Positions 1-8,465 of a stretch of 64,000 nt of DNA are shown here, piece by piece. The stretch is from Streptomyces sp. NBC_01485 (GTDB taxonomy: Bacteria; Actinomycetota; Actinomycetes; Streptomycetales; Streptomycetaceae), in contig NZ_CP109435.1 in NCBI RefSeq assembly GCF_036227125.1, forward strand, positions 8,990,001 through 9,054,000, read 5' to 3'. The translations under genes and the position numbers were made by a program. Within the stretch, counting starts at the first letter, position 1. Each line of letters begins with the position of its first letter. Under the pieces are notes generated by a model, which did not search any database, was not told where the DNA came from, and saw nothing but the letters and a program-made list of their open reading frames with translations.

Positions 1-2673
1 ACGGACGCCTTCGCCGACGTCGACCGTGCCTTTCTCGACTCGGCTGACGTACCCGAGGCGGCGGCACCGGTGCTGCACGGCGCCGACCGCGTGCAGGGCG
101 CCGCGTCGGGCACCACGGGCAACCGTGATCGGTTCGGGCTCTACCGCGCCGTGGCGGACGTACTGACCGGCCTCGGGGAGCGGAGCGGGCTGGTGGTGGC
201 CCTGGACGATCTGCACTGGGCGGACCCCGCGTCCTTGGAGTTGCTGGACCACCTCGTCCGACACCCGGTGCGGGGGCGGGTGTTGCTCGTCGTGGCCCGT
301 AGGGGACGCCAGACGCCGCCCTCGCTCGCCGCCGCCCTGACCCGCGGCGTCGACAGCGGAGCCGTACTGCCCCTGGCACTGGGGCCGTTGCCCGAGCAGG
401 ACGCGATCGAGACGCTGGCCTCCGACCTGCCACCGGGCGACGCCAAGGAGATCTACGAATCCAGCGAGGGCAACCCCCTCTATCTCCTCTCCCTCCTGCA
501 CGCTTTCCGCCGTGGCGGCGCGGCGTCGCCCGGCACGACCGTCCGGGCCCACGACGACACCGCGTCCGGGGTGCCGAGCGGACTGGGCTCGCTGCTCCTG
601 GACGAACTGACCGCGCTGACCGCCGCGCAGCGCCGCACCGTCGAAGCGGTCGCGGTCCTCGGCGACCACGCCACCCCCGCGATGCTGAGCCTCACGACCG
701 CACCCACCACGGCGGACGAAGACGAAACGGAGCAACTCGACGACTGCGTCGGCGCGTTGGCGCGGCGCGATCTGCTGCGCAGAGGCTCCGACGGCCGCTG
801 GACGCTCCGTCACCCGGTGCTGCGGGCGCTGGTCTACGAGAACACCGCCGAACCGCGCCGCGCCGAGATCCACCGGGGCGCGGCGGACGAACTGGCGCGG
901 GCCGGCGCCTCCGCCGCCGAGCGGGCTCATCATGTCGAGAGGTCGCTGGTGGGCTGGGATCCGGTGGCGGCGGCCGTGTTGAGCGAGGCGGCCGCCCAGC
1001 TCGCGCACACGGCGCCCGCGACCGCCGCCCATCTGCTGGCCGTCGTCCTCCGGCTCATGCCGGACACGCCCGACCATGCCCACCGGCGTGGGGAGTTGAC
1101 GTTGGCGCGCGCGAGAGCCCTCGGCGTGGGCGGCAGCCTGCGCGAGAGCCGCGATCTGCTCCACACGCTGATCAGCGGGTCCGGCGAGGACGACGCCTCA
1201 CTGCGCGGGGACGCGATAGCGCTGTGCGCGATGATGGAACGGCACCTCGGACACTCCCCGGAAGCGATCGCCCTGCTGCGACGGGAACTTGTCCGCAGCC
1301 CCGGTCCCGAGCCGCGCCAGGCGGTGTCCCTGGGGCTCGCGCTGGGCGTGGCCGCCCTGAACACCGTCTCCTACCCCGACGTACGCGACACCGTCGGGCG
1401 GACGCTCGAGGTGGCCCGCTCCCACGGCGATCTGATGGGAGAGCTGGGGGCGCTGGCGCTGGGATCGTTGGGGGAAGTCTACGAAGGGGAGACGGCGGCG
1501 GCCCGCCGGTTCGCCGACGCCGCCGCCGGGCTCGCTGACTCGCTGACCGACCCCAACCTCACGGAACTGTGCGAGTCGTTGGTGTGGCTGGCCTGGGCGG
1601 AAGCCCTGCTGGAGCGCTACGCCGATGCGGAACGCCACGCCGACCGGGGGCTGGACATCGCCCGTCGCAGCGGCCAGGTCCACGTGCTGCCCCACCTGTT
1701 GAGCAACAAGGCCTTCGTGCGCTTCACCACCTGCCGGCTGCCGTCCGCCCTGGAGTCGGCCGAGGAAGCGGAATCCGTCGCACGCGCCATCGGCAGCAGC
1801 GATCTGCTGGCCTTCACCCTCTGCTTCAAGTCGCTGATCCTTCTCCTGAGCCACCCCCTCGGCGACACCAGAGGCCTGGCGACAGCCGAGGAGGCCGTCG
1901 CCGCGGCCGGCGCCAGCGGCCACTGGTGGGCGTCGCTGGCCGGGTGCATGGTCGGCCACACGGCGCTCGTGAGCGGCGACCCGCACCGCGCGCAGGACGC
2001 CCTCCTGACGGCGGGCGGCCCCGAACTGCTGGGCCTGCAGCCCTCGACCCGCCCCGGCCAACTGGACACCCTCGTCAGCACCGCCCTCGCGACCGGCAAC
2101 CCCGAACAGGCCGCGCGCTGGGCCGCACGAGCCGTCGAGGAAGCCGACCGGATGGGGCTGCACGGCCAGCGCGGGGCCGCACTGCGCGCCGAGGCGGCGC
2201 TCGCCCAGCACCACGGCGACCCCCGCGCCGCCGCACACCTCTTCGAGCGCGCCGCGCAGGCGTACGCCCCCTCCGGCGCGACGGTCTGGGAGGCGTACTC
2301 CCTGCTGCTGGCGACGGTCCAGGCGCAGGCCGCGGGCGACGGTCCGCGCGCCGCCGCGATGTGGGAACGGGCCCGCCGCCTCGCCGACGACGGCGGCGCA
2401 CGCCTGCTGTCCGACCTGGCCGCGCTCGTGCGCCCCCAGGCCGAGGAAGCCTCGCGCGCACCCACCGAACTCGACCAACTCACCACCCGTGAACGGGAGA
2501 TCGCCGAACTCGTCGCCGAAGGACTCAGCAACCAGGCCATCGCGACGAAGCTGTACCTCAGCCGCCGCACGGTCGAGACCCACCTGTCGGCCATCTACCG
2601 CAAGACCTCCGTGCCGTCCCGCTCCGCACTGGCCGGCCTCATGGCGCGCGAGGCCCTCGACCGGCGCGCGTGA
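1..2673 (+). CDS. LuxR-family (LAL-type) transcriptional regulator, 5' truncated by window edge
   Basis: The reading frame is open from base 1, so the true start and the Walker A motif lie upstream of the window; about 890 residues are visible. The visible part begins in the AAA/NACHT-type ATPase region with a Walker B-like VVALDDLHWADP (about residues 63-74), continues through a long Ala/Leu-rich helical section of TPR type, and ends in a LuxR helix-turn-helix (about residues 827-880: LTTREREIAELVAEGLSNQA, then TVETHLSAIYRK). This order is typical of large ATP-binding LuxR (LAL/MalT-like) activators, which bind DNA after sensing a ligand and often control secondary metabolism. Its target is not deducible here. 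It converges on the kinase operon, with a hairpin between them. Confidence 0.93.
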   Translation, partial: TDAFADVDRAFLDSADVPEAAAPVLHGADRVQGAASGTTGNRDRFGLYRAVADVLTGLGERSGLVVALDDLHWADPASLELLDHLVRHPVRGRVLLVVARRGRQTPPSLAAALTRGVDSGAVLPLALGPLPEQDAIETLASDLPPGDAKEIYESSEGNPLYLLSLLHAFRRGGAASPGTTVRAHDDTASGVPSGLGSLLLDELTALTAAQRRTVEAVAVLGDHATPAMLSLTTAPTTADEDETEQLDDCVGALARRDLLRRGSDGRWTLRHPVLRALVYENTAEPRRAEIHRGAADELARAGASAAERAHHVERSLVGWDPVAAAVLSEAAAQLAHTAPATAAHLLAVVLRLMPDTPDHAHRRGELTLARARALGVGGSLRESRDLLHTLISGSGEDDASLRGDAIALCAMMERHLGHSPEAIALLRRELVRSPGPEPRQAVSLGLALGVAALNTVSYPDVRDTVGRTLEVARSHGDLMGELGALALGSLGEVYEGETAAARRFADAAAGLADSLTDPNLTELCESLVWLAWAEALLERYADAERHADRGLDIARRSGQVHVLPHLLSNKAFVRFTTCRLPSALESAEEAESVARAIGSSDLLAFTLCFKSLILLLSHPLGDTRGLATAEEAVAAAGASGHWWASLAGCMVGHTALVSGDPHRAQDALLTAGGPELLGLQPSTRPGQLDTLVSTALATGNPEQAARWAARAVEEADRMGLHGQRGAALRAEAALAQHHGDPRAAAHLFERAAQAYAPSGATVWEAYSLLLATVQAQAAGDGPRAAAMWERARRLADDGGARLLSDLAALVRPQAEEASRAPTELDQLTTREREIAELVAEGLSNQAIATKLYLSRRTVETHLSAIYRKTSVPSRSALAGLMAREALDRRA

Positions 2674-2684
2674 ACGACGAAGGC

Positions 2685-2720
2685 CATGACCGTCACTGTT
2701 CATGACCAGTGACGGTCATG
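2685..2720. terminator. Hairpin between convergent LuxR and kinase genes
   Basis: A perfect 14-bp inverted repeat, CATGACCGTCACTG and its complement, surrounds an 8-nt loop (2699-2706). It lies just after the LuxR stop codon and includes the stop codon of the leftward kinase gene (2716-2718). Position and symmetry suit a bidirectional terminator. There is no clear U-tract, as is common in streptomycetes. Confidence 0.7.
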
Positions 2721-4941
2721 CCGTGACGTTCCGGTAGTCGCCCAGCCAGCGGAACGCGCCCCCCGTCGCCTGGAACAGGTACATGGCGTCCGTGTAGCGG
2801 TAGGTGGACGAGTCGTAGCGCAGCCGTCTGGTGATCCCCCGGTAGTCGGTCTCGCGCAACCGGCCTGCGATCGCGCCCCGCTCCGCACGCGCCGCGCCCA
2901 GGTCCGTCATGGCCTGGGCCACGAACAGCGTGGCGTCGTAGGCCTCGGCGGAGTACCAGGGCGGGGCCGTGCCGAAGCGGGCGCGGTAGGCGGTGACGAA
3001 CGGTTTCGCGGCCGTCACCCGGGTCGGATCGAGGAAGGGGGCGGCGAACACCCAGCCCTCGGCGGCGTCGCCCGCCGAGGCCAGGAAGCGGGGGTCGAGC
3101 GCGCGCTGGGTGGCCAGCCGCGCACCGGAGTAGCCGGCCGAGCGCAGTGCGCGGGCCAGCCGCGCGGCCCGCGCGTACCCGCCGGCGAACACGACCGCGT
3201 CCGCGCCCGCGCCCGTCACCGACTCCGCGAGGGCACGGAAGTCGCCGTCCGCGTCGTCCTCGGCGGCGAGGGTGCGCCGGACCGTGGTGCGCTGCCCGGA
3301 ACGCACGGCGTCGTCGACGCCCGTGCACAGGCGCCAGCTGAAGTCGCCCTCGGCGGCGTCGTCGACCAGTACCGTCCGGCGCGCCCCGGCGGTGCGGACG
3401 AGGTACGCGACGAGCGGCGCCGCCAGGGTCGGGTCGTCGGGACGGGTGGCCGCGTACATCCGGTAGGTGGTGGGGGACACGTCGTCGAGTCCGACCGACA
3501 CGGTGACCATCGGGAGCAGCGCCTGCCGGTAGAGGCCGAGGGTGGCCTTCGCGCAGGCGTCGGTGGTCGGCCCGAGCACCGCGCGGACCCGGTCGTCGGC
3601 CGCCAGCCGCCGGGCGATCTGCTGCGCCAGGGTCGTACTGCCTTCGTCGTCGTGCACCTGGAGTGCCAGGTCGAAGGCGCGGCCGGCGCGGGAGTTGAAG
3701 CGGTCGACGGCGAGCCGGACGCCGTTCTCCTGGGCGCGACCCGTCGTACGCCCGCCGCCGCTGAGGTCGGCGTGCAGGGCCACGACCAGCCGCGGGAGCC
3801 GGCTCCCGCCTCCCTGCGCAGCGGCCCGGCCGGGATCCCGCGCCGCCCACCAGGCCGCCGTTCCACCGGCCGCCAGGACTCCGGCGGCCGAGCCCAGCAC
3901 GAGGAGGCGGCGGCGCGTGGCGCCCCGCCCGCGCAGGAGATCCGCGCCGACCGCCGTCGTCGCCCCGGCCGCCTCGGAAACCCCAGAAGCCCCGGAAGCG
4001 TCAAGAGCTCCGGACGTCGCGGATGCGTCGGACACCTCCGTCGCCTCGACGGCGGGCAGGGCGAGCACCGCGGCCGAACGGCGCGCGATCAGCCGGGTCA
4101 GGGACCCCGGCAACCAGCCCCCGCCCTCGTCCTCACCCCCACCGTCCAGGGCCCGCCGGACCTCGGCCACCGTCGGCCGGGAGCCGGGCTCCTTCGCCAG
4201 GCAGCCCCGCAGTACCGGCAGCAACGGCTCCGGTACGCCGTCCAGGTCGGGCTCGTCGTGGACCGTACGCAGCAGCATCCCGGCCGCGGCGCCCCACCCG
4301 AAGGGGCGCTCGCCCGTCACGGCGTACGCCAGCAGACAGCCGAGGGAGAAGACGTCACTGGCCGGCCCGATCTCCCGGCCCCGGCCCTGCGCCTGTTCGG
4401 GGGAGAGGAACCCGGGGGAGCCGACCACCATCCCGCTGGCGGTGAGCGCGGTGTCCTCCGGCATCCGGGCGATTCCGAAGTCGATCATCCGGGGTCCGTC
4501 GACGGCGAGCAGCACGTTGCCGGGCTTGACGTCCCGGTGCACCAGCCCCGCCCCGTGCACCGCGTCCAGCGCCTCGGCCAGCCGCACGCCCAGGACGCGG
4601 ACGGTCCCGTACGGCAGCGGCCCGCACTCCTGAACCGCCTCCGCCAGCGACGGCCCCGGCACGAACGCCGTGGCGAGCCACGGAGACTCCGCGTCCGGGT
4701 CCGCGTCGAACAGCGGCACCACCCAGGGGTTGACGACCCGGCTCCCCGTCTCCACCTCACGGCGGAAACGGGCCCGGAATCCCGCGTCGTCCGCGTGCGC
4801 CGCGCGGATCACCTTCACCGCGGCGAGCCCGCCGCCGGGCGAGCGGGCCAGGTACACCACGCCCATGCCGCCCGCGCCCAGCCGACGCAGCAACCGGTAG
4901 CCCGCGATCCTGGCCGGGTCGGCGCCGCGCAACGGCTCCAT
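2716..4941 (-). CDS. Membrane Ser/Thr protein kinase with periplasmic-binding-protein-like sensor domain (copy A)
   Basis: An N-terminal Hanks-type kinase domain has a glycine loop LGAGGMG (residues 21-27), Lys43 in AVKVI, HRDVKPGN with catalytic Asp137, and IDFG with Asp154. A linker and one membrane segment (about 346-372, following RRRLL) lead to a C-terminal half (about 375-741) resembling Leu/Ile/Val-type substrate-binding proteins: LVVALHADLSGGG near its start, then GVRLAVDRFNSRAG and VLGPTTDACAK. The outer domain probably binds a small ligand and tunes the cytoplasmic kinase; this is inferred from architecture, in place of the PASTA repeats common in actinobacterial kinases. ATG 4941 is chosen over the in-frame TTG at 4944 because GAGGGG lies at proper spacing. 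It is the last gene of a three-gene operon. Confidence 0.88.
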   Translation of the reverse strand: MEPLRGADPARIAGYRLLRRLGAGGMGVVYLARSPGGGLAAVKVIRAAHADDAGFRARFRREVETGSRVVNPWVVPLFDADPDAESPWLATAFVPGPSLAEAVQECGPLPYGTVRVLGVRLAEALDAVHGAGLVHRDVKPGNVLLAVDGPRMIDFGIARMPEDTALTASGMVVGSPGFLSPEQAQGRGREIGPASDVFSLGCLLAYAVTGERPFGWGAAAGMLLRTVHDEPDLDGVPEPLLPVLRGCLAKEPGSRPTVAEVRRALDGGGEDEGGGWLPGSLTRLIARRSAAVLALPAVEATEVSDASATSGALDASGASGVSEAAGATTAVGADLLRGRGATRRRLLVLGSAAGVLAAGGTAAWWAARDPGRAAAQGGGSRLPRLVVALHADLSGGGRTTGRAQENGVRLAVDRFNSRAGRAFDLALQVHDDEGSTTLAQQIARRLAADDRVRAVLGPTTDACAKATLGLYRQALLPMVTVSVGLDDVSPTTYRMYAATRPDDPTLAAPLVAYLVRTAGARRTVLVDDAAEGDFSWRLCTGVDDAVRSGQRTTVRRTLAAEDDADGDFRALAESVTGAGADAVVFAGGYARAARLARALRSAGYSGARLATQRALDPRFLASAGDAAEGWVFAAPFLDPTRVTAAKPFVTAYRARFGTAPPWYSAEAYDATLFVAQAMTDLGAARAERGAIAGRLRETDYRGITRRLRYDSSTYRYTDAMYLFQATGGAFRWLGDYRNVTA

Positions 4942-4951
4942 CAACGCCCCC

Positions 4952-7240
4952 TCAGACCTGGTACGACGCCACGCCCTGGTACGCGAACCGGCCGCCGGCG
5001 ACCTTCCACAGGTAGACCCCGCTGCCGTCGATGACCAGGGCTCCGGTCGTCCGGTCGAACGCGAGGTTCCTGCTGATCCCCTTGTACGTGGCCGAACGCA
5101 GCGCCGTCGTCAGGTTCTGCCGCGTACGGCGCCCCGCGGCCAGCGTGCGCATGCCCTGGATGGCGAGCTGCGCCACGTCGTACGTCTCGACGGCGTACCG
5201 CTCCGGCTCCGCGCCGAAACGCTTGCGGTACGCGGCCGTGAACGCCTTCGCCTCGGGCGCCACGGCGGCGTCCATGACCGGGGCGACGATCGCCCAGCCG
5301 TCGGCCGCGTCCCCGGCGGCGGACAGGAACCGGGCGTCGAGCACCCCTTGGGCCGCGGCCCTGGCCCCCGGGAAGTCACGGCTGGTCAGTTCCCGGGCCA
5401 GCAGCGCGGCCCGGTCGTGGTAGCCGGCGAAGACCACGGAGTCCGCGCCCCCGTCGAGCAGGGCGTCCAGGGTCGGCCCGAAGTCGGTGCGCAGGGCGCT
5501 GACCACCTTCGGCACGTTCGGCTGCCGGGCGTCCCGGAGGATCTTGGCGAGGGTGCTGCTGATCTCCCAGGCGTAGGCGTCCGCCGCCCGGTCGTCGACG
5601 ATCCCGACCGTGCGCGACTTCGCGGTGCCGCGCAGATACGCGTCGAGGTAGAACGGCAGGACCGTGTCCGGCACCCGGGAGTGCAGGAAGGACCGGCTGC
5701 CCGTCACCGTCAGCACGGTCGCGCCGGGCGACACCGCGATCAGCGGCAGCGAGGCCGCGTCGTACGTCGCCAGCGAGGCCAGGGCGGTGGCGTCCGTCGT
5801 GGGACCGATCACGGCCAGCACGGAACGGTCGGCGACGAGCTTCGCGGCAACGTCGGCCGCCCGGGCCGGGTCGCCGCCGTCGTCCACCGTCTTCACGGCG
5901 AGCGTGAAGGACCTGTCCGCACGGGAGTTGAACTCGTCGACCGCGAGCCGCAGCCCCTGCTCCTGAGCCCGGCCGACCGCCTTCTGATCGCCGGTCAGGT
6001 CGGCGTGCAGGCCGAGGGTGTGCACGGGACCGGTGACCGTCGGGGTGGGGTCGTCGTTCTCGCCGTCACGGGAGAACGCCGCCCACGCGGCCAGCCCGCC
6101 CCCGGCCGTGACGACGGCCGCGCCCCCGGTCAGGAGGAGGAAACGGCGTCTGCCGACGGCACGGGACGCGGGCTCGGCGTCGGCTGTGGTGTCCGCCGGA
6201 GCGGTACCGGCGGACGCGGGGTCGGCGGACGCGGGGTCGACCTCGGTGTCGTCGATGGAGGGCAGCGCGAGCCCGGCCGCCGACCGCTCCGCGATCAGCC
6301 TGACCAACGGCTCGGGCAGCCAGGCCTCATCGCCGGGAACCCGGTCCTCCACGGGCGCGGAAGGACGTACGACCCGCAGCGCCTCCCGCGGGTCGGGAGA
6401 CGAAGCGGACGGGGAGGCTGAGGACGACGATGAGGGCGGGGCCGGCGTGAGGGCCTCGGACAGTGCCTCGGCCGTGGGCCGCAGCTCCGGGTCCTTCTCC
6501 AGACAGCCGCCCACCACCTCGGCCAGCTCTTCCGGAACACCCTCCAGATCCGGCGCGTCGTGCACCGTCCGGTACAGCAGCGCGTCGATCGACCCGGTAC
6601 CGAACGGAGGGCGGCCGGTCGCCGCGAAGGCCAGTACGCAGCCCAACGAGAAGACGTCCCCGGCCGGTCCCGGATCCCGCCCGCCCCGCGCCTGTTCCGG
6701 CGGCAGGAACCCCGGCGTGCCGACCACGACACCGGTCGAGGTGAGCGCGGGATCCTCGGGATCGCGGGCCACCCCGAAGTCGATCAGCCGTGGCCCGTCG
6801 AGCGCCAGCAGCACATTGCCGGGCTTGACGTCCCGGTGCACGAGACCGGCCGCGTGCAGCTCCCGCAGCGCCTCGGCGAGCCGCGCCCCCAGCACCCGCA
6901 GACTCGGCACCGGCAGCGGCCCGTACGCGGCGACGGCCTCGCCGAGCGAGGGACCGGGGACGAACGTGGTCGCGAGCCAGGGCTGCGCCGCCCCGGGATC
7001 CGCGTCCACGAGGGACGCCACCCACGGACTCGTCATCCGGCGGGCCGTGTCCGCCTCACGCCGGAACCGCTCCCGGAACTCGGCGTCCTCGGCGTACTCG
7101 GCCTGAATCACCTTCAGCGCGACGAGGGTTCCGCCGGCCGAACGGGCCAGGTACACCACACCCATGCCGCCCGCGCCGAGCCGGCCGAGCAGCCGGTAAC
7201 CCGCCAGCCGGGCGGGATCGGAGGTACGCAGCGGCTCCAT
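4952..7240 (-). CDS. Membrane Ser/Thr protein kinase with periplasmic-binding-protein-like sensor domain (copy B)
   Basis: A paralogue of the next gene downstream with the same order: kinase domain (LGAGGMG loop, ALKVI lysine, HRDVKPGN with Asp137, IDFG), a Ser/Ala/Pro-rich linker, one membrane segment (about 363-390, preceded by RRRFLLL), and an outer binding-protein-like half beginning TLGLHADLTGDQKAVG and containing VIGPTTDATAL. The binding pockets of the two copies have clearly diverged, whereas the kinase core and the ends of the outer domain are more alike, which fits two sensors for different ligands feeding a common response. ATG 7240 has AAGGG upstream; an in-frame GTG at 7243 is possible. 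The stop codon is 10 bp from the downstream kinase start. Confidence 0.88.
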   Translation of the reverse strand: MEPLRTSDPARLAGYRLLGRLGAGGMGVVYLARSAGGTLVALKVIQAEYAEDAEFRERFRREADTARRMTSPWVASLVDADPGAAQPWLATTFVPGPSLGEAVAAYGPLPVPSLRVLGARLAEALRELHAAGLVHRDVKPGNVLLALDGPRLIDFGVARDPEDPALTSTGVVVGTPGFLPPEQARGGRDPGPAGDVFSLGCVLAFAATGRPPFGTGSIDALLYRTVHDAPDLEGVPEELAEVVGGCLEKDPELRPTAEALSEALTPAPPSSSSSASPSASSPDPREALRVVRPSAPVEDRVPGDEAWLPEPLVRLIAERSAAGLALPSIDDTEVDPASADPASAGTAPADTTADAEPASRAVGRRRFLLLTGGAAVVTAGGGLAAWAAFSRDGENDDPTPTVTGPVHTLGLHADLTGDQKAVGRAQEQGLRLAVDEFNSRADRSFTLAVKTVDDGGDPARAADVAAKLVADRSVLAVIGPTTDATALASLATYDAASLPLIAVSPGATVLTVTGSRSFLHSRVPDTVLPFYLDAYLRGTAKSRTVGIVDDRAADAYAWEISSTLAKILRDARQPNVPKVVSALRTDFGPTLDALLDGGADSVVFAGYHDRAALLARELTSRDFPGARAAAQGVLDARFLSAAGDAADGWAIVAPVMDAAVAPEAKAFTAAYRKRFGAEPERYAVETYDVAQLAIQGMRTLAAGRRTRQNLTTALRSATYKGISRNLAFDRTTGALVIDGSGVYLWKVAGGRFAYQGVASYQV

Positions 7241-7250
7241 CACTTGCCCT

Positions 7251-8162
7251 TCACTTCCCCTTCAGCCGCTGCTCGACGCGCGTCAGCATCTGAGCCAGGG
7301 CCTTGCTGCCCAGTTGGTTGAGTTCCTGTTCGGTGTTCCCGGCCCCGCCTGTCACGGAGACGGCCGCGACGACCGTGCCCAGCCGGGCGACCATCCACCG
7401 GTACGGCTGTGCGGCACCGCCGTCCTCGACGTACGCGCCCGCCTCGAGCAGCGAGTCGTCGGCGTACTCCTGCTCGCGGGCGCCGAAGGGGGTGCCGAGC
7501 GACATCAGACCCGTGAACCGCTCGTCGGACCGGGGCTGTTGGTCCGGGCAGCGCAGCACCTCCTCCAGGGTGGTGCTCAGCTGTTCGTCGGCGCCGAGGA
7601 CGGAGGCGTGCACGGTGACGACGGCCGTCACCTTGACCACGCCCTTGCCCCCGCCGGCCGGCAGCCGGCTGTAACGGGACGTACTCGCCAGCACCCCGCG
7701 CGGAAGCTCCTCCCGCTGCCAGCCGCAGCCCCGGTTCAACACCGCCCAGGTGCCCGGCGCGCTCTCGGCCGGCTCCTGGGCGACGTAACCCCGGCCCCAG
7801 TCGCCAGGCACGAGCACGACGGACTCGGCCAGCCGACGCCCGTCCGTCGAGGTCCGGGGGACGAGGGAGGGATCGGGGGTGAACACGGAAGCGGCGGCGG
7901 AAGCGGTGGCAGAAGCAGCGGTTGAAGCGGCGGACGAAGCAGCGGTTGAAGCGGCGGCCGACGAAGCAGCGGCGGCCGAACCGCCGGACGGAGCCGCCGC
8001 CTTGGCATGCGCCGAAGCACCCGAAGACGCACTGGCCGTGGGCGAACCGCTCTGCCGGGAAGACCCGTTGCCAGTCCCCTCGGCCGAACACCCGGCCAGT
8101 AGACCCCCCGCCACCAGCAAGGTAACCCAACTGCCCCGCACTCCCCGGGTGTTGCCTGTCAC
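7251..8162 (-). CDS. Secreted lipoprotein, first gene of the kinase operon
   Basis: A 303-residue protein with a lipoprotein signal peptide: short basic N terminus, hydrophobic stretch and lipobox LLAG-Cys25. After the Cys comes a very Ala/Ser/Thr-rich linker (about residues 45-95) and then a folded domain with no family I recognise. The GTG start at 8162 is supported by GAGGGG five bases upstream. Its stop is 10 bp upstream of the first kinase start, so all three genes probably share a transcript. A surface lipoprotein beside two kinases with outer sensing domains could be a ligand-presenting or wall-associated partner; this is inference from position only. Confidence 0.85.
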   Translation of the reverse strand: MTGNTRGVRGSWVTLLVAGGLLAGCSAEGTGNGSSRQSGSPTASASSGASAHAKAAAPSGGSAAAASSAAASTAASSAASTAASATASAAASVFTPDPSLVPRTSTDGRRLAESVVLVPGDWGRGYVAQEPAESAPGTWAVLNRGCGWQREELPRGVLASTSRYSRLPAGGGKGVVKVTAVVTVHASVLGADEQLSTTLEEVLRCPDQQPRSDERFTGLMSLGTPFGAREQEYADDSLLEAGAYVEDGGAAQPYRWMVARLGTVVAAVSVTGGAGNTEQELNQLGSKALAQMLTRVEQRLKGK

Positions 8163-8290
8163 TCAGTCCCCTCAACACGGCTCGCTCAGTCTGACGCCTC
8201 GAACGTAGACGGCCAGGAGGAAAGGGACCTCAGTAGAACCACGTATCCGGCTACGTATCCCACAGGCCTGGCACGGGGGACCGAACGCTC

Positions 8291-8354
8291 GGTCAGACGG
8301 TCAGACGGTCAGACGGTCAGACGGTCAGACGGTCAGACGGTCCGCCGGTCCGCC
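8291..8354. repeat. Octamer tandem repeat GGTCAGAC x6 + GGTCCGCC x2
   Basis: Six perfect copies of GGTCAGAC (8291-8338) are followed by two copies of the variant GGTCCGCC (8339-8354). The array sits in the 303-base gap between the divergent lipoprotein (start 8162) and monooxygenase (start 8466) genes and runs straight into a hairpin. Such an array is prone to slippage and lies where it could affect either promoter. The rest of the gap shows no gene. Confidence 0.9.
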
Positions 8355-8371
8355 GGTGTCACCGGCGGACC
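8347..8371. promoter_or_regulatory. Perfect 11-bp inverted repeat upstream of the monooxygenase gene
   Basis: GGTCCGCCGGT (8347-8357), a 3-nt loop, then ACCGGCGGACC (8361-8371). It merges with the preceding octamer array and lies about 95 bp upstream of the monooxygenase start. It could be an operator, an attenuator or a hairpin that shields one promoter from the other; the sequence does not decide. Confidence 0.5.
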
Positions 8372-8465
8372 GTCACGGGGGTTTGATGCCCGTGTCTTCC
8401 CGCGCCCTCTCCCGTTGCCCCTGACAGGGGAGTCATGGCTCTCCGTCCTGGGGAGGAGTAGGCGT

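Noticed and set aside
8291..8354. Octamer array considered as a CRISPR
   Set aside because: Units are 8 bp with no spacers and no cas genes are present.
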